A stretch of DNA of 64,000 bases. It comes from Bradyrhizobium sp. sBnM-33. GTDB lineage: Bacteria; Pseudomonadota; Alphaproteobacteria; Rhizobiales; Xanthobacteraceae. The position numbers and the translations under genes were made by a program. Below are positions 36,283 to 44,967 of this stretch, in pieces; within the stretch, counting starts at the first letter, position 1, and each line of letters begins with the position of its first letter. The stretch spans positions 8,479,001-8,543,000 of the forward strand of contig NZ_CP136624.1 of assembly GCF_032917945.1 (NCBI RefSeq). The letters are read 5' to 3'. The notes beneath the pieces were generated by a model, which made no database searches, was not told where the DNA came from, and worked only from the letters and a program-made list of their open reading frames with translations.

Positions 36283-38457
36283 TCACGCGGGCTGTTTGAG
36301 CGATCGAATATCGATCGGCATTTTTCGCAGACGTTTGCCAGTTGCCGCGAAGATGGCGTTGCTGATGGCTGGCACGATCGCTGACGTGCCCGTCTCGCCC
36401 ATACCGCCCGGTGCCTCCGAGCTTTTGACGACGTGGACCTCGATCGTAGGCGCTTCGTTCATGCGCAGGATTTGATAAGTGTCGAAGTTCGTTTGTTCGA
36501 CACGGCCGTCCTTCAGCGTAATCTCGCCATAGAGCGCCGCAGTGGTGCCGAAGATGATCCCGCTCTGTATCTGCGCCTGGACCGTGTCAGGATTGACCAC
36601 GGTGCCACAATCAACGGCGCACACCACGCGATGAACGCGGACGGCTCCGCCCTTTGACACCTCAACCTCGGCAATTTGTGCGAGGTAGCTGCCGAAGGCG
36701 AATTGCAACGAGACGCCGCGCCCCCTTCCTTTCGGCAGAGGCTGTCCCCAGCCTGCCCTTTCGGCGGCAAGCTCAAGCACCGCCCTGGCACGTGGCGACT
36801 TGTCAAGCAGAGCCCGCCTATAGCCGACCGCATCCTGCTTCGCCGCGGCCGCCAGTTCGTCCATAAAGCTTTCGACGACAAAAACATTGTGCGACGGACC
36901 AACGGACCGCCAGAAGGCCGTCGGTATACCGGCCGGCTCGACCCGCACATACTCGACGTGGAAATTCGGAAGGGCGTAGACGAGATCGATCGCGCCTTCG
37001 ATCGAGTCCGGATCGAGCCCGTTCTTGAAAGCCGGAGGCAGATACCGCGCGATCACGGACGAGCCCGCGAAGCGATGACGCCAAGCCACCGGCTTGCCTG
37101 TTTCGTCGAGACCGGCGGTGAACCGGTCGAACCAATAGGGCCGGTACATGTCGTGCTGGATGTCTTCTTCGCGAGTCCAAACGACTTTCACGGGGCCATT
37201 CACATGTTGTGCGATCTGAACGGCACGGATCACACCGTCGACCTCGAGCCGCCGGCCAAAACCGCCGCCGATCAGATGGTTGTGTACGATCACCTTCTCG
37301 GGCGGCAGGCCGACCGTCTTTGCCGCTGCGGCTTGGACACGCGCCACCGCCTGGCTGCCAACCCAGATCTCGCACGTGTCCTTGCGAAGATGAACCGTGC
37401 AGTTCATCGGCTCCATCGTCGCGTGGGCAAGGAACGGAACCTGATAGTTTGCCTCAACTTTGCTCGCGGCGCCTGCCATCGCCTTGTCTGCATCACCGAT
37501 ACTCTGCGCCACAGCGCCCGCCGAAAGTGTCGCTTGCTCAAGCTCTTTCGCAATCACTTCAGTGGTGAGCCCAGCATGCGGGCCGTCGTTCCATTCGACC
37601 TTGAGCGCTGCTAGTCCTTTTTTGGCGGCTCCCATGTGGTCGGCGACAACCGCAACAGCATCGTCGAGCCGCACAATTTGACGCACGCCCGTTACGGCCC
37701 TAGCCGCCGCATCGTCCAGACTCTTCACTCGGCCCCCGAACACGGGTGACTGCGCGAGCGTCGCAAACTTCACGCCTTGCGGACTTGCGTCGATGCCGTA
37801 GACGGCCGTCCCATTGACCTTCGCCGGTGCGTCGAGGCGCTTGGTCGGCGTACCGATCAGCTTGAAAGCCCCGGGTTCCTTCAGCATGACACTGACTGGA
37901 ACAGGTATCTTCGCTGCGTCGGCGGCGAGCGCACCGTATGTCAGGCGTCGCCCGGTCTCCGCGTGGATCACCTCACCGTCCTGTGCACTGCAGGCCTTCG
38001 GATCGACGCCCCAGCGCTTGGCCGCTGCGGCGATGAGCATGGTCCTTGCGGTTGCTCCCGCCTCGCGCAGCGGTTTCCATGCCCCGCGCATCGCGTTCGA
38101 ATTACCGGTAAGCTGCACCCCAAGCAGCGGATTGGCGTAGAGCTTTTCGTTCGGCGGGGCATGCTCCAGGCGCACCTGGTTCAGACTGACTTCGAGCTCT
38201 TCCGCGATTAGCATAGGAATAGACGTGTATGTTCCTTGGCCCATCTCCACATAGGGCATGGTAAGCACGACCCGTCCGTCCTGCGCGATGCGAATGAAAG
38301 CGTTCGGCACGAAACTGTCGGAAGCAGCGTCACTGCGGCCGAAAGGCAAGCTCAAACTCAGCATCAAGCCGCCGCCGGTGGCCGCAGCCGTGGCCAGGAA
38401 GCCACGCCGCGAAAGGCTGGTGTCGGAAGCGCGGGGTTCGGTGCGATCCAGCGTCAT
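36283..38457 (-). CDS. Molybdenum hydroxylase large subunit (IorB-like)
   Basis: A 724-aa xanthine-oxidase-family molybdopterin subunit. It has a Tat leader (SRRGFLATAAATGGGLMLSL) and molybdopterin-binding segments (PYVEMGQGTYTSIPMLIAEE, HNHLIGGGFGRRLEVDGVIR). The C-terminal GGMGETGTSAIVPAIS contains the catalytic Glu. The layout matches isoquinoline 1-oxidoreductase beta and related periplasmic aldehyde or N-heterocycle dehydrogenases. The small [2Fe-2S] subunit gene ends 2 bp upstream. The substrate is not determined; an aldehyde fits the detoxification context. Confidence 0.9.
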   Translation of the reverse strand: MTLDRTEPRASDTSLSRRGFLATAAATGGGLMLSLSLPFGRSDAASDSFVPNAFIRIAQDGRVVLTMPYVEMGQGTYTSIPMLIAEELEVSLNQVRLEHAPPNEKLYANPLLGVQLTGNSNAMRGAWKPLREAGATARTMLIAAAAKRWGVDPKACSAQDGEVIHAETGRRLTYGALAADAAKIPVPVSVMLKEPGAFKLIGTPTKRLDAPAKVNGTAVYGIDASPQGVKFATLAQSPVFGGRVKSLDDAAARAVTGVRQIVRLDDAVAVVADHMGAAKKGLAALKVEWNDGPHAGLTTEVIAKELEQATLSAGAVAQSIGDADKAMAGAASKVEANYQVPFLAHATMEPMNCTVHLRKDTCEIWVGSQAVARVQAAAAKTVGLPPEKVIVHNHLIGGGFGRRLEVDGVIRAVQIAQHVNGPVKVVWTREEDIQHDMYRPYWFDRFTAGLDETGKPVAWRHRFAGSSVIARYLPPAFKNGLDPDSIEGAIDLVYALPNFHVEYVRVEPAGIPTAFWRSVGPSHNVFVVESFMDELAAAAKQDAVGYRRALLDKSPRARAVLELAAERAGWGQPLPKGRGRGVSLQFAFGSYLAQIAEVEVSKGGAVRVHRVVCAVDCGTVVNPDTVQAQIQSGIIFGTTAALYGEITLKDGRVEQTNFDTYQILRMNEAPTIEVHVVKSSEAPGGMGETGTSAIVPAISNAIFAATGKRLRKMPIDIRSLKQPA

Positions 38458-38459
38458 GG

Positions 38460-38930
38460 TCAGCCTCCGCTAACGTTCGATTGCGCCGCGAGCTTGATGG
38501 CTTCGCGGATGCGGATGTAAGTGCCGCAACGACAGATATTGCCGCTCATGGCGTCATCGATGTCGGCGTCGGTCGGGCGCGGATTGCTCGCCAGCAGCGC
38601 CGCGGCTGACATGATCTGCCCGGACTGACAGTAGCCGCATTGGACGACCTCATGCTCCAGCCATGCCTTCTGAATTTTCGCGCCGACATCCGTCTTGCCC
38701 ACCGCTTCAATCGTCGTGACCTGCGCGCTTCCGATACTGTCAACCGGTGTGATGCAAGACCGGGTGGCAACGCCGTCAACATGTACCGTGCAAGCGCCGC
38801 ACAGCGCCGCGCCACAGCCGAATTTCGTGCCGGTCATGCCGAGTATGTCGCGCAGGACCCAGAGCAATGGCGTGTCGCTATCAACATCGGCACTACGCGT
38901 GGTTCCGTTGACTTCGATTGTGAAGCCCAT
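38460..38930 (-). CDS. Molybdenum hydroxylase [2Fe-2S] subunit (IorA-like)
   Basis: A 156-aa protein with two [2Fe-2S] clusters: the plant-ferredoxin type ([18 protein letters not shown], with a further Cys at ATRSC) and the helical type ([21 protein letters not shown]). It transfers electrons from the large subunit to an acceptor, often a cytochrome. It carries no leader of its own and would be co-exported with the Tat-tagged large subunit encoded next. Confidence 0.93.
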   Translation of the reverse strand: MGFTIEVNGTTRSADVDSDTPLLWVLRDILGMTGTKFGCGAALCGACTVHVDGVATRSCITPVDSIGSAQVTTIEAVGKTDVGAKIQKAWLEHEVVQCGYCQSGQIMSAAALLASNPRPTDADIDDAMSGNICRCGTYIRIREAIKLAAQSNVSGG

Positions 38931-39016
38931 GATGTCGTCTCCTTCCTGATTGCCGGATTAGCCGCACATTCCCGGCATGCTCGCGTGTTCGATCAGATTG
39001 GACTAAGTGAAATGTT

Positions 39017-39865
39017 TCAGCTGCCAAGCAGGCCGACGTGGTACCCAAGGCGGTTCTCCACATCACCAGATCGATGGAAGCCGCGCGCCATTAGCGCCTT
39101 GATCCTGGCCTGAGTGGCAGGACGTCCAAGGGAAGCGATGAAGGCGTCCCACTCGGGTGCGATGTCCGCGTCGGCTGGCAGGCTTGCCGCATTAACTAAG
39201 CGCTTGGTATCCGCAATCGCCTGCTTATCGAAAGACGCGATCCGCATCGCCAGCGCATCGACAAAGCTGTCGAGCTCCGCGTCAGGAAAAGAGCGGTTCA
39301 CGTATCCGTAACGCTCGGCGAGATCCCCGCGAACATCATCCGCCCCAAGGAGAATCTCCAGCGCACGTCCGCGGCCAACGAGACGAGGCAATCGAGCCAT
39401 CGGTCCGCCACCGGGGACTAGGCCGGCGCCGACTTCCCATTGCGACAAGATGGCCTTTTCGCGGCTGGCAAAACGCATGTCGCTCGCCAGCGCAAGCTCA
39501 CTGCCGACCCCTGTCGCTCGCCCACGGATCGAGGCGATCGAGACGACCGGCGCTCGGCTAAGCCGTACCAGCATGTCAGGGAGTGCTTGCAGGCCAGTCG
39601 GTCCGGGCGGAATGCTCGTCGAATCCTCAAGGGGTGAGAGGAAATCGTAATGGGTCAGGAAGAAGCCTTCTACTGCGCTATCGAATACGACGACCTTAAC
39701 ATGATCGTCCGTTTCCAGAGCCGTGATGATCGCATTCAATTGCGGGATAGTCTCTGGTCCGAAGACGTTCAGTGGCGGATGGTCAAACGTGACCCGCCAA
39801 TATGAGGGCAGGCGTCGCTCAAGTAAGACGCGTGGTGTCGCATTTGGCTTTTCCGGAAAGTTCAT
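39017..39865 (-). CDS. Enoyl-CoA hydratase/isomerase family protein
   Basis: I place the start at MNFPEKPNATPRVLLERR (39865), giving 282 aa; the frame is open to 39952. Crotonase-fold features include PPLNVFGPETIPQLNAII, SRAPVVSIASIRGRATGVGS (oxyanion loop), ELALASDMRFAS and VPGGGPMARLPRLVGRGRA. It heads a minus-strand unit with the IorAB genes, the 239-aa gene and the broken MaoC gene, with an island operator 99 bp upstream. The substrate is unknown. The classical catalytic Glu pair is not clearly assignable. Confidence 0.83.
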   Translation of the reverse strand: MNFPEKPNATPRVLLERRLPSYWRVTFDHPPLNVFGPETIPQLNAIITALETDDHVKVVVFDSAVEGFFLTHYDFLSPLEDSTSIPPGPTGLQALPDMLVRLSRAPVVSIASIRGRATGVGSELALASDMRFASREKAILSQWEVGAGLVPGGGPMARLPRLVGRGRALEILLGADDVRGDLAERYGYVNRSFPDAELDSFVDALAMRIASFDKQAIADTKRLVNAASLPADADIAPEWDAFIASLGRPATQARIKALMARGFHRSGDVENRLGYHVGLLGS

Positions 39866-39963
39866 GAAGTACTCCCCCAGACCGCAGGGAAGTGAGCACA
39901 CCGCTCTTTTCCCCTCAACGTCTGTCGCTTTGGCTCGGGAATATTCGCGCACAAGGCGGCAAA

Positions 39964-39994
39964 TTGCTTGTTATGTGTTGTTAGACAATGTTAG
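39964..39994 (-). promoter_or_regulatory. Island operator 3 (tandem CTAACA repeat)
   Basis: Toward the gene it reads GCTAACATTG, TCTAACAACA, CATAACAAGCA, with TAAC units spaced 10 bp. It lies 98 bp upstream of the enoyl-CoA hydratase start. The rest of 39866-40183 shows no gene. Confidence 0.65.
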
Positions 39995-40183
39995 CGCATG
40001 GACGCGAGAGTGCAGCGGAGGAGCCTCCGGCCGGCAACAAACCACATTGATCGTTTGCTGCTTCCAAACCCGGTCGGAGACGATCAGATTGAGCGTGTAC
40101 GTTGTTCGCGCCAGAATAGCTCGAGCGGTAGCAGATTGAGGATAGCAGCACGAACTACGGTGCGGAAGCGCGACTTTCCTTTA

Positions 40184-40639
40184 CTACTTTCCGAGTGCGG
40201 CCTGCGGCGGGTTCCGAAAACTGATTGCCATGCGGTTGTAGGCGTTCATCAGGCCGATCGCGATCGTGAGGTCCACGAGCTCGCGCTCCTCGAACACGGC
40301 GCGTGCGGCCTGATACGCGTCATCCGGCACGCCGGTATCGGCGACGCGCGTCACCGTCTCGGCCCACGCAAGCGCGGCGCGTTCGCGCTCGTCGAAGAGA
40401 TTGCCGGCTTCCGCCCACGCCTGCACCAGCGCGAGCTTTTCGATCTTCTCTCCCTTCTTGAGCAGGTCGCGCGTGTGCATGTCGAGGCAGTAGGCGCAGT
40501 TGTTGATCTGGGAAATTCGCAGGTACACCAGCTCGACCAGCGCAGGGGGAAGGCTGCTCTGCATGACGTAGCCGTAGACGCTGCCCAGCGCTTTCACGCC
40601 TGCCGGTGCAATCTGGTTGTAATCGAGGCGCTTGCTCAT
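40184..40639 (-). CDS. AhpD/carboxymuconolactone decarboxylase-family peroxidase-like protein
   Basis: A 151-aa protein of the AhpD-like superfamily with redox motif CAYCLDMHT near residue 49, the CxxC-xxxH arrangement of alkylhydroperoxidases, and downstream helices ERERAALAWAETVTRVADTG and AIGLMNAYNRMAISFR. It probably reduces organic peroxides. It overlaps the preceding cupin gene by 4 bp and closes the operon headed by the SDR gene. Confidence 0.9.
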   Translation of the reverse strand: MSKRLDYNQIAPAGVKALGSVYGYVMQSSLPPALVELVYLRISQINNCAYCLDMHTRDLLKKGEKIEKLALVQAWAEAGNLFDERERAALAWAETVTRVADTGVPDDAYQAARAVFEERELVDLTIAIGLMNAYNRMAISFRNPPQAALGK

Positions 40640-41079
40640 TTTTTGCTCCTGAATGACGGGTCTCGCTCAACGGGGGTAGTCAGTTCTTTTTCGTCGGTAT
40701 CGACGACGAAAACTGCGAGCAGCCTTGCCGGCTTGGCCTTGCTCGCATTGCGACTGACGGGATGACGTGAGCCCGGCGTCTCGTAAAAGCTTTCGCCGGC
40801 GCGGTAGACCCGCTTGGGTTCGTCATTCACCTGGGACTCGATTTCTCCCGACAAGACGTAGCCGAAGATGAAAGCCGATTTGGCATGGATGTGCGAAGGC
40901 GACGCCCCGCCCGGCGCATAGTCGACAACCAGGGCGACCAGTGACTTGCCTGGGATATTGGGTATTGTCTGCTGAAAGTGCGGCGTGACCGTTTCGCCGA
41001 CGCCATGCGCGGCGGCAGGCACCGCAGTGGCGATGGCAATCGCAGCATAGGCCGCGCCGAAGATCGATCGTATTTTCAT
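40636..41079 (-). CDS. Exported cupin-domain protein
   Basis: The start MKIRSIFGAAYAAIAIATAV at 41079 is preceded by AGGAG and gives a clear Sec signal peptide; the mature part begins near AAHGVGETV. The single cupin core has the metal-type motif GASPSHIHAKSAFIFGYVLS followed by YRAGESFYETPGSRHPVSRN. This small periplasmic cupin (147 aa) has no known substrate. It resembles the second exported cupin at 47575-47988. Confidence 0.85.
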   Translation of the reverse strand: MKIRSIFGAAYAAIAIATAVPAAAHGVGETVTPHFQQTIPNIPGKSLVALVVDYAPGGASPSHIHAKSAFIFGYVLSGEIESQVNDEPKRVYRAGESFYETPGSRHPVSRNASKAKPARLLAVFVVDTDEKELTTPVERDPSFRSKK

Positions 41080-41242
41080 GGTGGTGTTCTCCTTTGCGCT
41101 CATGGGTGCTGTTGTACTGGCCCCGAAAAAAAGCCGCGAGACCGATCGGCTGCTCACCTGCGAACCACATCCAGTCGACGAACACCCACCGTGTATGACT
41201 GATGGGATCTCGTCTCTCCGATCCTCAAACCTTACAGCGAAG

Positions 41243-41671
41243 TCAGCGCGAGACCGGCTCGGCCAGCTTGATCGCTACGTCGATGTTGCCCCGTGTCGCT
41301 TTTGAGTACGGACAAATCTCGTGTGCTTCGTCGACCAGAGCTTGGGCAAGGTCGCGCTCGACGCCCCGAATGCTGACGTTGAGGCCAGCGCTTAGGAAGT
41401 CGCCGCTGGCCGCAACGTTCAGATTTACTTCTGCGTCGATCGTGATGCCGGCCGACAGGGTAATGTTCCTCCTTTGGGCGGCCAATCTGATCGCATGCTC
41501 AAAGCAGGCCGACCAGGCTGCAGCGAACAGGTGCTCCGGGTTGGTGCCGATGCGGCCTGGAGCCGCCAGCCTGATGTCCAAGTACCCGTCCGAGCTGCGC
41601 GAGACGCCATGCTTGCGGCCACCTGTGGTGTGGATTCTGGCAGTGTACACGACCTTTGAAGTCTCGCTCAT
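41243..41671 (-). CDS. ohr: Organic hydroperoxide resistance protein (Ohr/OsmC family)
   Basis: A 142-aa Ohr protein starting MSETSKVVYTARIHTTGG (41671). Both redox cysteines are present: the peroxidatic one in WSACFEHAIRLAA and the resolving one in EICPYSKATRGNIDV. It detoxifies organic hydroperoxides using lipoylated protein thiols. It sits between an alpha/beta hydrolase and a cupin gene in the operon starting at 43591. A MarR-type OhrR partner is not seen. Confidence 0.92.
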   Translation of the reverse strand: MSETSKVVYTARIHTTGGRKHGVSRSSDGYLDIRLAAPGRIGTNPEHLFAAAWSACFEHAIRLAAQRRNITLSAGITIDAEVNLNVAASGDFLSAGLNVSIRGVERDLAQALVDEAHEICPYSKATRGNIDVAIKLAEPVSR

Positions 41672-41693
41672 GGGCCCATCCTTCGTATCTGCG

Positions 41694-42752
41694 TCACGCC
41701 TGGGCGACATCGATGATCGCATCGACGAAAGACTTTGGGGCCTCCTGAGGCAGGTTGTGCCCGATGCCGCCCTCGATATGGCGGTGCTCATACTTGCCGA
41801 CGAATTTCTTCGCGTAAGTTTTAGGGTCCGGGTGTGGCGCGCCATTCGCGTCACTTTCCAGGGTAATGGTGGACACCGTAATGATCGGGAATTCGGCAAG
41901 CCGCTTTTCGAGGCCGGCGTATTTCGGCTCACCTTCGGCCAGACCGAGCCGCCAACGGTAGTTATGGATCACGATATCGACGTGATCGGGGTTGCCGAAT
42001 GCCGCCGCGCTGCGGGCGAACGTCGTATCGTCGAAGCTCCATTTCGGAGAAGCGAGCTGCCAGATCAACTTATTGAAGTCGTTCCGGTTTGTCTCGTATC
42101 CCAGCCGTCCGCGCTCTGTGGCAAAATAGAACTGGTACCACCACTCGAGTTCGGCCTTCGGCGGCAGCGGCATCCTGCCAACGTCCTGGCTGCCGATCAG
42201 ATATCCGCTAACGGCGACGAGCGCTTTGACGCGCTCCGGCCAGAGTGCGGCGACGATGCCCGCCGTTCGCGCGCCCCAGTCGAAGCCGGCGAGGACTGCC
42301 TTATCGATCTTCAGCGCATCCATGAAAGCGATGACGTCAACCGCCAGAGCCGACGGTTGGCCATTGCGGAAGGTCTCGCTGGAAAGAAAGCGCGTCGGGC
42401 CGTAACCGCGCAGATAAGGAACCAGCACGCGGTAGCCGGCCGACGCCAGCATCGGCGTCACATCGATGAAGCTGTGAATGTCGTAGGGCCAGCCATGCAG
42501 GAGAATCACCGGTGGACCATCGGGCGGGCCCGCCTCTGCGTAAGCGACATTCAGGACCCCGGCGTTGATGTGCTTCAGTGGCCCAAGCGAGGCGTTTGTA
42601 CCTGGTTTGATGAGTGGTAACGTCGCTTTTCCTGCCTGTGCCTCCGCTGAAGGCACGATGCCGAACGAAGTGGCTGCCGCGATCGCGGCCGCTCCGCTCA
42701 CGAAGGTTCGGCGACGCCGGTCGATGTTTTCTGGGGTTTTGGGATTGTCCAT
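41694..42752 (-). CDS. Tat-exported alpha/beta hydrolase (epoxide hydrolase/dehalogenase type)
   Basis: The 352-aa product starts MDNPKTPENIDRRRRTFVSG, with a twin-arginine leader ending near SAEAQA. Oxyanion motif HGWPYDIHSF and nucleophile elbow AGFDWGARTA indicate an Asp nucleophile as in epoxide hydrolases and haloalkane dehalogenases. The His is likely in GGIGHNLPQEAP. Periplasmic location suggests it handles incoming epoxides or halides. It is part of the SDR-to-AhpD operon. Confidence 0.87.
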   Translation of the reverse strand: MDNPKTPENIDRRRRTFVSGAAAIAAATSFGIVPSAEAQAGKATLPLIKPGTNASLGPLKHINAGVLNVAYAEAGPPDGPPVILLHGWPYDIHSFIDVTPMLASAGYRVLVPYLRGYGPTRFLSSETFRNGQPSALAVDVIAFMDALKIDKAVLAGFDWGARTAGIVAALWPERVKALVAVSGYLIGSQDVGRMPLPPKAELEWWYQFYFATERGRLGYETNRNDFNKLIWQLASPKWSFDDTTFARSAAAFGNPDHVDIVIHNYRWRLGLAEGEPKYAGLEKRLAEFPIITVSTITLESDANGAPHPDPKTYAKKFVGKYEHRHIEGGIGHNLPQEAPKSFVDAIIDVAQA

Positions 42753-42784
42753 TGTCTGACTCCTAGAGGGCGAAACCGTCTTCG

Positions 42785-43591
42785 CTACGCCGCATCGGCG
42801 GTTCGGTATCGCGCCGCCACGGAATTGAGAGAAAGATTCGGCATGAGCGTTTGACGCGCCTCTTCGAAGGCGGTCCAATCCCCTGCGTCGGGAAGCGAGG
42901 GGATGGTGACGAGTTCGCCCTGATCGAAGCCGGCAAGCGCAGCATCGACGAGGTCGTCCGACCGCATGACGATATTGCTCGGCAGATTTTCGTGCGAGCC
43001 GCCCGCCGCGTTCCAGAAGTTGGTCGCGGTCGCACCGGGCAAGACGGCCTGGATACGCACGTTCTTGTCAACCAGCTCCTTGTGAAGCGATTGGCTCAAG
43101 GCCAGCACGAAAGCTTTCGTCCCGCCATAGACGCCATTCAGGACTTCCGGCGCGATGGCCACCACTGAGCTGATGTTGATGATCGCGCCACCCCCGCGGC
43201 CGACGAACGCCGGAGCAGCGGCATAGGCGAGCCGCGTCAGCGCCGTGACATTGAGGCCAATCATCGCCTCCATGGCGTCAACGTCGGACTGCAGAAGCGG
43301 TTCGAGCGCGCCGACGCCCGCATTGTTGACCAGCATCGTGATCCTGGTGTCGGTGGCGAGGATCGTCTCGATTCGCTTCAGATCTGCCCTGTTGTTGAGG
43401 TCGGCGGCGACAGGCTTGACCACACGTCCCGTCGCGCCGGTGATGCGCGTCGCCAGGTCGTCGAGCCGGGCTTGGTTGCGTGCGACGAGGATAAGGTCGT
43501 GGCCGCGGCGGGCCAGCCGGTCGGCATAGATCGCGCCGATTCCGGCGGAGGCTCCTGTCACGACTGCGACGCCTTTAGGGGAGGTCGACAT
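42785..43591 (-). CDS. Short-chain dehydrogenase/reductase
   Basis: A classical 268-aa SDR: cofactor motif TGASAGIG (residues 12-19), NNAG at 89-92, and catalytic Ser in INISSVVAIAP with YGGTK. Carbonyl reduction or alcohol oxidation is expected; the substrate is not known. It is the first gene of a five-gene unit (SDR, hydrolase, Ohr, cupin, AhpD-like), with an island operator 100 bp upstream. Confidence 0.92.
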   Translation of the reverse strand: MSTSPKGVAVVTGASAGIGAIYADRLARRGHDLILVARNQARLDDLATRITGATGRVVKPVAADLNNRADLKRIETILATDTRITMLVNNAGVGALEPLLQSDVDAMEAMIGLNVTALTRLAYAAAPAFVGRGGGAIINISSVVAIAPEVLNGVYGGTKAFVLALSQSLHKELVDKNVRIQAVLPGATATNFWNAAGGSHENLPSNIVMRSDDLVDAALAGFDQGELVTIPSLPDAGDWTAFEEARQTLMPNLSLNSVAARYRTADAA

Positions 43592-43691
43592 GGCACTTTA
43601 TCCTTTTGGGTTGCGCCGCTGGCGCGTGGGTTTTGTTCGGGTTTCCTGATGCTCTCGAGTTGCTCAAGACCTACCCTCGGAAAGCAGGAAA

Positions 43692-43722
43692 CGCCCGTTA
43701 TGCGTTGTGAGATGCTGTTAGC
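43692..43722 (-). promoter_or_regulatory. Island operator 4 (tandem CTAACA repeat)
   Basis: Toward the gene: GCTAACAGCA, TCTCACAACG, CATAACGGGCG. It lies 100 bp upstream of the SDR start. It shares 29 identical bases with operator 5, plus a similar downstream GTAGnTCTTGnGCAAC. Confidence 0.68.
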
Positions 43723-43736
43723 CGTTGTCCGGCGGG

Positions 43737-44852
43737 TCAGCCGAACGTGAAGGCGAAGACCTCCGCGCCGGAGCCGAAGAACTCGATTTCGAACTGGCGA
43801 TCGGCGATTGGGCCGGGTTGCCGGATCAGCGTGTACATCCGCTGTTCGGTCACCGTGCCGTAGCCCTGCTCGTCGACGTCGACCCCACGGGCGGAGCTTG
43901 GCGGCTGTCCGTCGATCAGCACACGGAATTTTATGGGCGATCCACGCACTGCCGGACCCATGACGAGGTGAAGGTCGCGGGCGTGAAAGCGGTACGTGAC
44001 GCTTCCTCCGGCTTTGTTCAGAGCGGCGGCATCCCGCTTCACCGTCCACTCGCCGGAGAGAGCCCATTCATTCAGGCTCAGCTGCGCGGGCGGTCGATAC
44101 AGGCGCGGTTTGTCCCGCAATACGCCGTCTGGTGACGCAAAGTTCTCGGTGCGCTCGAACCCGACATAGTTTTCGAGAGATTTGAGATTGGCCCAGTCGG
44201 GGGCAGCCTCGTGGGCGCGGGCATCCACCGTAACCGGCTTGTCACTGACGCTAGTGGCTCCGGCCTCTCGCAGCAGCGCCTGGATGACCATCTCCGACTG
44301 CTCATAGGAGCCTTCGCCAAAAAAGGAATGGCGGACACGTCCTTGCGCATCAATCAAGTAGAGAGCCGGCCAGGCTTGGTTCTCGAATGCGCGCCAAATG
44401 GTATGATTGTTGTCGACCGCAACTGGGTAGTCGACCTTCATGTCTTCCGCGGCCCAGCGAACGTTTGCCGTGTTCGTTTCGAATTCGAACTCCGGGGCGT
44501 GAATGCCAATCACCACCAGTCCCTGGTCCTTGTATTTCTCATGCCAGGCACGGACATACGGAAGCTGACGACGCCAGTTGATGCAGGTGTAAGTCCAGAA
44601 ATTGACCAGGACGACCTTTCCGCGCAGAGATTCCGAGGTCAGAGCCGGCGAATTTAGCCATTCGTTCGCGCGGTCAAGCGATGCCAGCGCATTTTGACCG
44701 GCAGACGGGCCGATAGGGAATCCGTGAAGGAACGGAACGCGCGCTCCGGTGGACGTCATCGGCTGACCTTTCATTTCGCTGACAAAGCCGGCGATCGGCG
44801 CCCCGATCGCCGCGGCAAGGATTGCTGCCACCAAGAGTTTGTTTATGTTCAT
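43737..44852 (-). CDS. DipZ/TlpA-like redoxin with altered active site
   Basis: A 371-aa protein with an N-terminal membrane anchor or signal (LLVAAILAAAIGAPIAGFVS). A thioredoxin-fold domain follows (VVLVNFWTYTCINWRRQLPY, VVIGIHAPEFEFE, NQAWPALYLIDAQGRVRHSF), then a C-terminal beta domain like that of DipZ proteins. The usual CINC pair reads CINW, so the resolving Cys is replaced by Trp and a dithiol cycle is not possible at this site. It could act as a one-Cys peroxidase or with glutathione; this is inference. It ends the unit headed by the epoxide hydrolase gene. Confidence 0.83.
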   Translation of the reverse strand: MNINKLLVAAILAAAIGAPIAGFVSEMKGQPMTSTGARVPFLHGFPIGPSAGQNALASLDRANEWLNSPALTSESLRGKVVLVNFWTYTCINWRRQLPYVRAWHEKYKDQGLVVIGIHAPEFEFETNTANVRWAAEDMKVDYPVAVDNNHTIWRAFENQAWPALYLIDAQGRVRHSFFGEGSYEQSEMVIQALLREAGATSVSDKPVTVDARAHEAAPDWANLKSLENYVGFERTENFASPDGVLRDKPRLYRPPAQLSLNEWALSGEWTVKRDAAALNKAGGSVTYRFHARDLHLVMGPAVRGSPIKFRVLIDGQPPSSARGVDVDEQGYGTVTEQRMYTLIRQPGPIADRQFEIEFFGSGAEVFAFTFG

Positions 44853-44967
44853 CGGTAGATCACTTCAGGTTTGAACGAGATTGTCGTGGCTTCGCGACGG
44901 AGCGGTCGGGCAATTAGGGTAGCTGCTGGTTCAGGCCTCGATCGAGGTCTCACGGGCCATTGCGCAC

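Noticed and set aside
36676..37614. 312-codon plus-strand frame opposite the molybdenum hydroxylase
   Set aside because: Antisense shadow without features.
41202..42620. 472-codon plus-strand frame opposite ohr and the hydrolase
   Set aside because: Antisense to two well-supported genes; high-GC codon structure opens such frames.
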